NCBI GenBank assembly: GCA_019136395.1 | Contig: JAGVUH010000471.1 | Span: forward strand, 1 to 6,267 | Length of the DNA stretch: 6,267 nucleotides | Source of the DNA: Gammaproteobacteria bacterium | GTDB taxonomy: Bacteria; Pseudomonadota; Gammaproteobacteria; Chromatiales; Chromatiaceae | Direction: 5' to 3' | Part shown: piece after piece, positions 1 through 5,568 of the stretch | How positions within the stretch are numbered: position 1 is the first letter of the stretch | Layout: the number at the start of each line of letters is the position of its first letter | Translations under genes and position numbers: made by a program | The notes under the pieces: generated by a model | Database searches by the model: none | What the model saw: only the letters and a program-made list of their open reading frames with translations | What the model was told of the DNA's origin: nothing

Positions 1-771
1 CCGCGCCAGCATCTGATCGGCGGTGGAGATCGCGCGGGAATTCAATTCATAGGCGCGCTGGGTGACGATCATGCTCACCAGTTCCTCGGCCACATTGACG
101 TTCGAGCTTTCGACATAGCCCTGATTGAGCACCCCGGCGCCGTTCTCCCCGGGTTGCGTGACCGTCGCCGTGCCACTCGAGGCGGTTTCGTAGTAGAGGT
201 TCTCGCCGCCGCTTTGCAGGCCCCCTTCGTTGATGAAGGTCGCCAGCTGCAGGGTGCCCACCTGCACCGGTTGCGTCAGGTCGGTGGCGAGAATCACGCT
301 CACCGTGCCATCCTTGCCGATCGTCACCGAGGTGGCGTTCTCGGGGATGGTGAGGGCGTCCGCCAGCGGGTAGCCGTTCGCGGTGACGATTTGGCCGTTT
401 TTATCGAGCTGCAGGGAGCCGTCGCGGGTAAAGGCGGTGGTGCCATCGGGCATGGCGACCTGCAAAAAGCCCTTGCCCTGGATGGCCACGTCCAGCGCGC
501 CCCCGGTCTGCTGCATGCTGCCCTGGGCGAAAATGCGCGCGGTGGCGGCCGTGCGCACCCCCGTGCCCACCTGCAGGCCGCTGGAGAGTTCCGACTGTTC
601 GGTCGATTGCGCCCCGGGCTGGCGCAGGGTCTGGTAGAGGAGGTCCTCGAACACCGCCCGCTGGCGCTTGAAGCCGGTGGTGCCGACGTTGGCCAGGTTG
701 TTGGCGATCACATCCATCTGCGTTTGTTGCGCATCCATCCCGGTGCGCGCGATCCAAAGGGAACGAATCAT
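1..771 (-). CDS. flgG: Flagellar distal rod protein FlgG (3' end cut by window)
   Basis: FlgG polymerises into the distal rod, the rigid drive shaft that crosses the periplasm and is surrounded by the P and L rings. I translated the minus strand from the ATG at 771 and found 257 open codons with no stop before base 1. The family length is about 260, so only the last few residues are missing. The N-terminal rod motif lies at residues 18-38 (IANNLANV then TTGFKRQ). The FlgG-specific segment [14 protein letters not shown], which distinguishes rod from hook, is at about 46-59. The DVAI..GKGF core is at about 94-102. The C-terminal rod motif runs from about residue 219 to the end ([17 protein letters not shown], then STADQMLAR). 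Similarity to enteric FlgG is very strong throughout. The start is supported by a GGAG six bases upstream of the ATG. It follows flgF by 24 nt and is the last gene of the operon visible here. flgH and flgI would be expected beyond the window. Confidence 0.97.
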   Translation of the reverse strand, partial: MIRSLWIARTGMDAQQTQMDVIANNLANVGTTGFKRQRAVFEDLLYQTLRQPGAQSTEQSELSSGLQVGTGVRTAATARIFAQGSMQQTGGALDVAIQGKGFLQVAMPDGTTAFTRDGSLQLDKNGQIVTANGYPLADALTIPENATSVTIGKDGTVSVILATDLTQPVQVGTLQLATFINEGGLQSGGENLYYETASSGTATVTQPGENGAGVLNQGYVESSNVNVAEELVSMIVTQRAYELNSRAISTADQMLAR

Positions 772-795
772 GTAAATCTCCGGTGGGCCAGCGCC

Positions 796-1533
796 TTAAG
801 AAACCGTCAACAGATCACCGGCCGCGCGCGCGTTCTGCTCGGCGGTGGTGAGCAGGCGCATCTGCAGCTCGAACTGGCGGCCCAGCGCGATCATCTGCAC
901 CAGGGTGTCGGCGGGATTGACATTGCTGTCTTCCAGATAGCCGGCGGCGACCTGTACTGTCGGGTCGGCCGCCGGCGCCGCGCCATCCCGCAGGCGAAAC
1001 AGACCGTCGGCGCCGCGCGTCAGTTGCGCGGTGGGCGGCGCCACCAGGCGCAGTCCCCCCAGATTGACGAGCTGTTTCGGCTCGCCGGGCCGCGTGGCGG
1101 ACACGCTGCCGTCGCGACCGATCGTGAGCGCCGTCTCCGGGGGGATGGTCAGCGTGCCGCCCTGGCCCAGCACCGGATAGCCCTGGCTGGTTTGCAGGAC
1201 GCCGTTGGCGCTCACCTCCAGGCGGCCATGGCGGGTCAGGGCTTCGCTGCCATCGGGGGCCTGCACCACCAGCCAGCCCGCCCCCAGCACCGCCACGTCC
1301 AGCGGCCGCTCGGTGCGTTGCACCGCCCCGGGGGTGAAATCGCTGCCGACCGTGGCGTCGACGGCAAAGGCGCGGGTGGGCAGGCCCGGCGCCTGCACCG
1401 CCACCGCGCGCAGGTTCTGCACCTGGGCGCGAAAGCCGGGGGTGGTGGCGTGCGCCAGGTTGTGGGCGACGGTGGCCTGCTGGCTCAGCGTGGCCTTGGC
1501 GCCGCTCATGGCGGTATAGATCATTCGGTCCAT
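796..1533 (-). CDS. flgF: Flagellar proximal rod protein FlgF
   Basis: FlgF is a minor subunit of the proximal rod, made and exported through the flagellar type III apparatus. The 245-residue product is close to the usual length of about 250. The N-terminus MDRMIYTAMSGAKATLSQQA closely parallels enteric FlgF, which supports the ATG at 1533. The rod motif follows at 23-35 (AHNLAHATTPGFR). Next come LPTRAF (51-56), the RPLDVAV core (76-82), and the FlgF-typical GW in the fold (86-87) followed by the QAPDGSEALTRHG stretch. The C-terminal motif is GYLEDSNVN at 198-206, then a helical end. One deviation is residue 28, where the usual Asn of the LAN rod motif is His. There is no convincing Shine-Dalgarno close to the ATG. 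The nearest GGAG lies about 24 bases upstream, so translation may depend on coupling to flgE, whose stop codon is 32 nt upstream. An in-frame TAA just ahead rules out an upstream extension. Confidence 0.96.
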   Translation of the reverse strand: MDRMIYTAMSGAKATLSQQATVAHNLAHATTPGFRAQVQNLRAVAVQAPGLPTRAFAVDATVGSDFTPGAVQRTERPLDVAVLGAGWLVVQAPDGSEALTRHGRLEVSANGVLQTSQGYPVLGQGGTLTIPPETALTIGRDGSVSATRPGEPKQLVNLGGLRLVAPPTAQLTRGADGLFRLRDGAAPAADPTVQVAAGYLEDSNVNPADTLVQMIALGRQFELQMRLLTTAEQNARAAGDLLTVS

Positions 1534-1565
1534 GGGTTAGTCCGCGCTCACGCGCTCCGGCCGGC

Positions 1566-2801
1566 TTAGCGCAGGCTCACCAGGGTCTGCAACACCTGGT
1601 CCTGCGCGCGGATCGACTGGGCATTGGCCTGGTAGTTGCGCTGGAAGGTGATCATGTCCACCAGTTCGTTGGTCAGGTTGACGTTCGATTCCTCGACCAT
1701 GCCCGACATGATGCCGCCGTTCAGGCCGGTGTTCGGCGTGCCGATCACCCGCTCGCCGGAGGCGAAGGTCTCGGTCCACAGGTTGCCGCCGATCGGCGTC
1801 AGGCCGTTGGGGTTGCGGAAGGTCGCCAGTTGGATCTGGCCCAGGGCGCGGTTGCTGATGCCGTTGGAGTAGATGCCGAGAATCCGCCCCTCGGCGTCCA
1901 CCGACAGGCCGGTCAGCTCGCCGCTGGCATAGCCGTCCTGGACGGCGCCGGTCACCGCGAACGGCGAGCCCCACTGGCTCATGCGCGTGCCGCCCAGATC
2001 GAGCACCAGATCGTTCACCCCGGCGAGGGCGGAGCCGGGCGCCGCCGGGATGGTCAGCGGCGCGGCGAAGGGATCCGGGTCCGTCACCAGGCTGCCGTCG
2101 GTGGCGAAGGTCAGGGCGCGCGTATCGGGCAGCGCCGTGCCATCGAGGGTGAAGTGCATGGTCCAGGCATTGGCGTCGTTCTTGACGAAAAACATCGACA
2201 GGGTGTGGGGGTTGCCCTGGCTGTCAAAGACCTGGCTCGAGGTGACGGCGTTATAGCTCTCGACGTCGGTGGGATCGAAGGGCGTCACGGTCGGCGTGGC
2301 GTGGCGGGCATCCAGGTTCGCCGAGATCATCAGCTCGGTGGTGGCGCGGGGATTCATGCCCACGGTGGGGACCTGCAGCGGCACCGGCAGGGCGCCCTGC
2401 TGGATCACCCCGGGATTGAGCGGATCGATGCCGTAGCCCATCAGGCGATCGCCGCCGGCATTGACGATGAAGCCGTCGCGGTCGAGATCGAACTGGCCGT
2501 TGCGGCTGTAGGCCACCGACCCGTCCGGGCGCGTCATCAGGAAAAAGCCATTGCCGCCGATCGCCAGATCGAGGGGGTTGGCGGTGGCCTTGATATTGCC
2601 CTGGTCAAAGTTGTAGTGCACCTTCCCGACCAGCGTGCCGCCGCCCACCTGATTGGCGTTCCGCGAGGCGTTGAACAGGTCCTGAAAGCGCAGCGAACCC
2701 GCCTTGTACCCGACCGTGGCGGTGTTGGCGATATTGTTGGCGATCGAATCCAGCGCCTTGGAGGTGCTGTTGAGACCGCTGATCCCATGCTGAAACGACA
2801 T
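1566..2801 (-). CDS. flgE: Flagellar hook protein FlgE
   Basis: FlgE assembles under the FlgD cap into the hook, the flexible universal joint between rod and filament. The product is 411 residues, near the roughly 400 of enteric FlgE. The N-terminal rod/hook helix (about 8-33) carries DSIANNIANTATVGYK. The core motif NPLDLAIGGNGFF is at 75-87, followed by the RPDGSVAYSRNGQF strand. The FlaE-type outer hook domain begins near residue 150 (TELMISANLDA) and includes the SSQVFDSQGNPHTLSMFF segment (188-205). The C-terminal motif is MVEESNVNLTNELVDMITFQRNYQ (368-391), ending in DQVLQTLVSLR. It lacks the FlgG-specific insertion, as expected for a flexible hook rather than a straight rod. The ATG at 2801 has a GGGAG seven bases upstream. 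The gene starts 27 nt after flgD and is the largest in the operon. Confidence 0.98.
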   Translation of the reverse strand: MSFQHGISGLNSTSKALDSIANNIANTATVGYKAGSLRFQDLFNASRNANQVGGGTLVGKVHYNFDQGNIKATANPLDLAIGGNGFFLMTRPDGSVAYSRNGQFDLDRDGFIVNAGGDRLMGYGIDPLNPGVIQQGALPVPLQVPTVGMNPRATTELMISANLDARHATPTVTPFDPTDVESYNAVTSSQVFDSQGNPHTLSMFFVKNDANAWTMHFTLDGTALPDTRALTFATDGSLVTDPDPFAAPLTIPAAPGSALAGVNDLVLDLGGTRMSQWGSPFAVTGAVQDGYASGELTGLSVDAEGRILGIYSNGISNRALGQIQLATFRNPNGLTPIGGNLWTETFASGERVIGTPNTGLNGGIMSGMVEESNVNLTNELVDMITFQRNYQANAQSIRAQDQVLQTLVSLR

Positions 2802-2828
2802 CGATAAGCTCCCGGGGAATCCCGAAGA

Positions 2829-3491
2829 TCAGAGAATCATTTTGATATCTTCCAGGCGGAAGATACCGAGGTTGCCGACCTGCAGATCGGTACCGACCGG
2901 CCCCTGCACCACCTGGGAGACGACCCCGGCCTGCAGGGGGGTGGCGGTCACCGTCTGCTCCCCGGCCACCGCCGCGACCGACAGCGTATAGCCGCCGGTC
3001 GCGGCCGCCGTGCCGCCGGTGGTGGTGCCATCCCAGAGGAAGCTGTGCGCGCCCGCCGGGACGTCGCCCAGGTCCAGGGTCTGCACCACCTGCCCCGCGG
3101 CGTCCTTGATGGTGATCACCACCTGGTCGGCCGGTTGGTCCAGGGTGAAGCCGCCCACCGCCCCCGACTCTGTCAGTTCCAGGGCGCGGCCGGGTACCAG
3201 GACCCCACGGTCGATGAGGGTCGCCGCCTGGAACAAACGGTTGGTCTGATTGCTCTGCAACAGGGCGCTCAGCGACTCGTTCATGCGTTCAATGCCGTCG
3301 ACCATGTTGAGCTGCGCCAGTTGCGAGGTCAGTTCGGCGTTTTCGGTGGGATTCAGCGGGTCCTGGTTCTGCAATTGGGTGGTGAGCAGGGTGAGAAAGC
3401 GGCTTTGCGCGTCCGCAGTGGGCGTGGGCGGCGCCGGGGTGGCGCTGGACAGGGCGGACAGGACCTGATTGGTCGTCGTGAGGGTTGTCAT
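2829..3491 (-). CDS. flgD: Flagellar hook capping/scaffolding protein FlgD
   Basis: FlgD sits at the tip of the growing hook, where it promotes FlgE polymerisation. It is replaced by FlgK when the hook is complete. The 220-residue product (enteric homologue about 230) opens with a Thr/Ala/Pro-rich, probably unfolded export region (1-28). The family hallmark follows at about 29-70: FLTLLTTQLQNQDPLNPTEN then ELTSQLAQLNMVDGIERMN. The second half contains the immunoglobulin/fibronectin-like FlgD domain (about 105-175), visible as VVITIKDAAGQVVQTLDLG, the aromatic HSFLWDG turn, and GGYTLSV. A closing Tudor-like strand region ends at IFRLEDIKMIL. The ATG at 3491 has a GAGGA ribosome binding site about eight or nine bases upstream. 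The preceding 88-nt gap to flgC is the longest spacer in the operon. Confidence 0.97.
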   Translation of the reverse strand: MTTLTTTNQVLSALSSATPAPPTPTADAQSRFLTLLTTQLQNQDPLNPTENAELTSQLAQLNMVDGIERMNESLSALLQSNQTNRLFQAATLIDRGVLVPGRALELTESGAVGGFTLDQPADQVVITIKDAAGQVVQTLDLGDVPAGAHSFLWDGTTTGGTAAATGGYTLSVAAVAGEQTVTATPLQAGVVSQVVQGPVGTDLQVGNLGIFRLEDIKMIL

Positions 3492-3579
3492 TGGGGCTAT
3501 CCTCGGCGGTGGGGGACGAGCGCGGGCCGCGGGGCATGACGCGCGGGCGCGCCCGGGTGGGGGGCGGCGGGCGGCCTCA

Positions 3580-3987
3580 TCACTCGCCGAGCGCCAGGGT
3601 CTTTTGCAGCAGGGTCCGCGCGGTGGTCATGACGCCGACGTTGTTCTGATAGGAGCGGGAGGCCGAGATCATGTTGACCATCTCCTCGACGGGGTTCACA
3701 TTCGGCATGGTCACGTAACCCTCGGCATTGGCGAACGGGTGCTGCGGCGCATGCACCAGGCGCGGCGGGGCGGCGCTGGTCACGATCTGCACCGGCTGCA
3801 CCCCCAGGGCCGCGCGCCCGGCGCCGACCGGCTGGGCGGCAAACACCACCTGTAAGGCGCGATAGGGTCTGCCGTCCGCGCCCGCCACGCTGTCCGCATT
3901 GGCCAGATTGGACGCGGTGGTATTGAGCCGCACCGCCTGCGCGCGCAAGGCCGAGCCGGCGATATTCAGGACATTTAACAGACTCAT
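3580..3987 (-). CDS. flgC: Flagellar proximal rod protein FlgC
   Basis: FlgC is one of the proximal rod subunits stacked above the MS ring and FliE. At 135 residues it matches the normal length (134 in E. coli). Recognisable blocks are MSLLNVLNIAGSALRAQAVR at the N-terminus, ASNLANADSVAGADGRPYRA (25-44), QVVFAAQP (46-53), then YVTMPNVNPVEEMVNMISAS (91-110) and the terminal TLLQKTLALGE. All align with enteric FlgC in order. The start at 3987 is fixed by this N-terminal match. The Shine-Dalgarno is poor, with only GGCGG-type repeats ahead of the ATG. The flgB stop codon lies 14 nt upstream, so translational coupling with flgB is plausible. Confidence 0.97.
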   Translation of the reverse strand: MSLLNVLNIAGSALRAQAVRLNTTASNLANADSVAGADGRPYRALQVVFAAQPVGAGRAALGVQPVQIVTSAAPPRLVHAPQHPFANAEGYVTMPNVNPVEEMVNMISASRSYQNNVGVMTTARTLLQKTLALGE

Positions 3988-4001
3988 GGTGCCGCCGCCG
4001 C

Positions 4002-4412
4002 CTATTGTCCGGTAATGGCCTGTTGCAGGCCGCTGACCATGCTCTGCATGAACCGCAACGAGGCCTCGTAGCGCAGGGTGTTTTCGGCGAAGGCCGTCCG
4101 TTCGGCATCCATGTCGACGCTATTGCCATCCACGGCGGCCTGGCCGGTGACCCGGTAGCCCGGGGTGAGCGCCGCCGCCGGCGGCGTGGCCAGCGGCTGA
4201 TGCCGCGGATGGGTGGTGTGCAGCGCCCCGCCCGCCGTCGCCGCTTTGACCGCGGTGAGCGCGGCGCGAAAGTCGAGATCACGGGCGTGGTAATGCGGGG
4301 TATCCGCATTGGCGATATTCGCCGCCAGCAGCTGTTGCCGCTGGCCCAACACCGCCAGCGCGGCATGCTGAAAGTGCAGATGACGTTCTAACTGGGCGTA
4401 CATAGGGGACAT
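4002..4412 (-). CDS. flgB: Flagellar proximal rod protein FlgB, first gene of the rod/hook operon
   Basis: FlgB is a proximal rod subunit joining the MS ring/FliE base to the rest of the rod. From the ATG at 4412 the product is 136 residues, against 138 in E. coli. The diagnostic block is GQRQQLLAANIANADTPHYHARDLDF (23-48). It is followed by a variable middle, then DGNSVDMDAERTAFAENTLRYEASL (95-119) and a helical C-terminus ending ITGQ. The start is uncertain. A TTG at 4418, the ATG at 4412 and an ATG at 4403 are all in frame. The 4403 start aligns exactly with the E. coli N-terminus, giving the same number of residues before the LxF helix. None of the three has a convincing Shine-Dalgarno within 5-12 bases. 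A GGGGGA at 4432-4437 lies at or upstream of the predicted transcription start, so it may not be in the mRNA. Gene identity is secure and only the first 3-9 residues are open. Confidence 0.95.
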   Translation of the reverse strand: MSPMYAQLERHLHFQHAALAVLGQRQQLLAANIANADTPHYHARDLDFRAALTAVKAATAGGALHTTHPRHQPLATPPAAALTPGYRVTGQAAVDGNSVDMDAERTAFAENTLRYEASLRFMQSMVSGLQQAITGQ

Positions 4413-4441
4413 GGGCAAGCGAGGAGACGTTCCCCCTCATT

Positions 4442-4457
4442 AGCAGGTTCCATGCCA
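4442..4457 (-). promoter_or_regulatory. Sigma-54 (RpoN) -24/-12 promoter for the flgBCDEFG operon
   Basis: Reading the minus strand, TGGCATG-gaac-CTGCT matches the sigma-54 consensus TGGCACG-N4-TTGCW at 10 of 12 defined positions. It has the required GG-N10-GC spacing (GG at 4456/4455, GC at 4444/4443). This predicts a transcription start near 4431, about 19 bases before the ATG at 4412. The position directly upstream of an operon of hook-basal body genes fits the known use of sigma-54 for this class in Pseudomonas- and Vibrio-type flagellar hierarchies. The match is seen in sequence; its activity is inferred. Confidence 0.72.
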
Positions 4458-4500
4458 ACGGAAAGCGCCCGCCGGACCGCCGCTCGCCCCCGCCGCGCGG

Positions 4501-4515
4501 CGGCAGATTTTGCCG
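4501..4515. repeat. Short inverted repeat CGGCA-N5-TGCCG in the divergent region
   Basis: CGGCA (4501-4505) and TGCCG (4511-4515) flank an AT-rich pentamer, GATTT, one of few AT-rich spots in this intergenic region. It may be an operator or activator half-site pair. The evidence is symmetry and position only. Confidence 0.25.
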
Positions 4516-4524
4516 GCCGCACGC

Positions 4525-4540
4525 GACCGCCCGGGCGGTC
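4525..4540. repeat. 16-bp perfect palindrome in the flgB-flgA control region
   Basis: GACCGCCCGGGCGGTC is its own reverse complement over all 16 bases. It is centred about 100 bp upstream of the predicted sigma-54 transcription start for flgB. That is the usual distance for the binding site of a sigma-54 activator (FleQ/FlrC/FleR class), so it is a candidate enhancer. GC-only palindromes arise easily in DNA of this composition, so function is an inference. Confidence 0.4.
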
Positions 4541-4561
4541 CCTGCCGCGGCCACCGGCAGG
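4541..4561. repeat. 7-bp inverted repeat with 7-nt spacer, abutting the 16-bp palindrome
   Basis: CCTGCCG (4541-4547) and CGGCAGG (4555-4561) are exact inverted copies around a 7-base spacer. An outer pair, GGTCCC (4537-4542) with GGGACC (4563-4568), can extend the stem with a small bulge. The repeat sits immediately beside the 16-bp palindrome, roughly 110-130 bp upstream of the predicted flgB transcription start. It could be a second activator half-site pair or a structured RNA element if transcription starts further upstream. Confidence 0.35.
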
Positions 4562-4590
4562 CGGGACCGGACGGCGCCGGGGCCGGTCTG

Positions 4591-4606
4591 TGCTACCATA
4601 GTGCCG
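4591..4606 (-). promoter_or_regulatory. Second, distal sigma-54-like element upstream of flgB
   Basis: On the minus strand CGGCACT-atgg-TAGCA keeps the invariant GG-N10-GC spacing and matches 9 of 12 consensus positions of TGGCACG-N4-TTGCW. It would start transcription near 4580 and give flgB a leader of roughly 170 nt that includes the inverted repeats. It is weaker than the proximal element at 4442-4457 and may be coincidental. The same bases read on the plus strand contain TGCTACCAT, an imperfect extended -10 (TGnTATAAT) that could serve flgA, although no -35 box is visible 17 bases upstream. Confidence 0.35.
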
Positions 4607-4680
4607 CTGTGCGTGGCGCCGGGCGCTGCCGGTTGCCCGCGCGGCGCGGGGCGGATGACGCGGCCGGCGCCCCGCCCGTC

Positions 4681-5436
4681 ATGAGCCGCCTCGCCGTCTG
4701 GATTGCGCCCGTGGACCCTCGCCTGATCACCGTCAACACCCGTGCCCCCCGCCGCTGGCGCCGTCTCGGCTGGGGACTGCTGCTGGCGCTGCCCCTGCGC
4801 GTGACGCCCGCGGCGCCGCCGGACCCCGAGCCACTGCTGGCGCTCGCCACCGCCTGGCTGGAGGACGCCGCGCGCGCGACGGCCCCCCAGGCCCAGGTCA
4901 CGGTCCAGCCCCCGGCGCGCGCGACCCCCCTGCCCGCCTGCGACGCCCCGCAGCTCTTTCTCCCCCCCGGCAAGCGCGCCTGGGGCAAGGTCTCCCTGGG
5001 CGTGCGCTGTGACACGCCCGCCTGGACGCTGTATCTGGCGGCCCAGGTCACGGTGCCCGGGGAGTATGTGGTGGCGCGCCGCACGCTGCGCGCCGGCGAA
5101 CCGGTGGCGGCGGCGGATCTGGAGCTGCGCGCCGGGGACCTTGCCGCCCTGCCCGACGACACCCTGACCGATTTCGCCCAGGCCGAGGGCCTGACGCCCC
5201 GCCACGGCCTCGCCGCCCGGCAGCCGCTGCGCGCCGGCCTGCTGCAACGTCCGCCGCTGATCCAGCAGGGCCAGACCGTGCCCCTGGTCATTCAGGGCGC
5301 GGGCTTCCAGGTGCTCAGCGCCGGCGTGGCGCTCAACCCGGCCGCCGCCGGCGAGACCGTCCGCGTGCGCCTGGAGAGCGGCAAAACCGTGCATGCGCAA
5401 ACCACGGCGGACGGCCGGGCCACCCTGCGCCCATAG
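4681..5436 (+). CDS. flgA: Flagellar P-ring assembly chaperone FlgA
   Basis: FlgA is a periplasmic protein that helps FlgI assemble into the P ring around the rod. From the ATG at 4681 the product is 251 residues (E. coli 219). A basic stretch (RAPRRWRR, 21-28) followed by a short hydrophobic core (LGWGLLLALPL, 29-39) and Ala/Pro residues looks like a Sec signal peptide with cleavage near residues 44-45. Two cysteines (C87 and C110), in ACDAPQLFLP and VSLGVRCDT contexts, match the FlgA N-terminal domain, where they are expected to form a disulfide. The SAF-type domain follows: VPGEYVVARRTLRAGEPVAAADLELR (125-150), GLAARQPLRAGLLQ (176-189), and a final beta-rich domain (IQQGQTVPLVIQG, then NPAAAGETVRVRLESGKTVHA). 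The start has no clear ribosome binding site. GTG at 4711 is an in-frame alternative that would shorten the unusually long n-region. The frame is open upstream to about 4510, but that part is low-complexity and not FlgA-like. Confidence 0.93.
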   Translation: MSRLAVWIAPVDPRLITVNTRAPRRWRRLGWGLLLALPLRVTPAAPPDPEPLLALATAWLEDAARATAPQAQVTVQPPARATPLPACDAPQLFLPPGKRAWGKVSLGVRCDTPAWTLYLAAQVTVPGEYVVARRTLRAGEPVAAADLELRAGDLAALPDDTLTDFAQAEGLTPRHGLAARQPLRAGLLQRPPLIQQGQTVPLVIQGAGFQVLSAGVALNPAAAGETVRVRLESGKTVHAQTTADGRATLRP

Positions 5437-5469
5437 CCCGCCCGGTGGCCGGGGGTGTGGCGGAAGAAT

Positions 5470-5496
5470 TAAACTTTCCGCCGGATCAGCCGTAAA
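5470..5496 (+). promoter_or_regulatory. Sigma-28 (FliA) promoter for flgM-flgN
   Basis: TAAACTTT (5470-5477), exactly 11 bases, then GCCGTAAA (5489-5496). The sigma-28 consensus is TAAAGTTT-N11-GCCGATAA, so the -35 matches 7 of 8, the -10 matches 6 of 8 and the spacing is exact. It is also the most AT-rich island in a GC-rich stretch. Transcription would start near 5503, about 65 bases before flgM. Control of flgM by the sigma factor that FlgM inhibits is the known autoregulatory loop in enterics and Pseudomonas. Confidence 0.82.
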
Positions 5497-5568
5497 ACAC
5501 GGTAAGGGCGCGGCGCCACCGCCCGCCCCCGGTCACCCCCAACCCCCCGCCGCAGGCGCACACGACGG

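Noticed and set aside
154..1569. Long plus-strand open frame (471 codons) opposite flgG and flgF
   Set aside because: It is antisense to two clearly recognised genes, full of Arg/Gly/His/Ala low-complexity sequence and matches no family. It is a high-GC codon-bias shadow.
1830..2807. Plus-strand open frame of 325 codons opposite flgE
   Set aside because: Antisense shadow of flgE with no domain, no ribosome binding site and a composition typical of reverse-strand frames in GC-rich genes.
4614..4630. Possible plus-strand sigma-54 site for flgA (TGGCGCC...GCTGCC, and nearby GGCGC...TTGCC)
   Set aside because: The GG to GC distance is 11 rather than 10 bases in both cases, and sigma-54 does not tolerate that change well.
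4279..5400. Minus-strand open frame of 373 codons across flgA and the control region
   Set aside because: It overlaps flgA antisense and runs through the promoter region and into flgB out of frame. The sequence is low-complexity Gly/Arg/Ala.
5441..5453. Hairpin CCCGG-TGG-CCGGG just after the flgA stop as a terminator
   Set aside because: Only a 5-bp stem with a 3-base loop and no T-run behind it; not a credible intrinsic terminator, and read-through into flgM remains possible.
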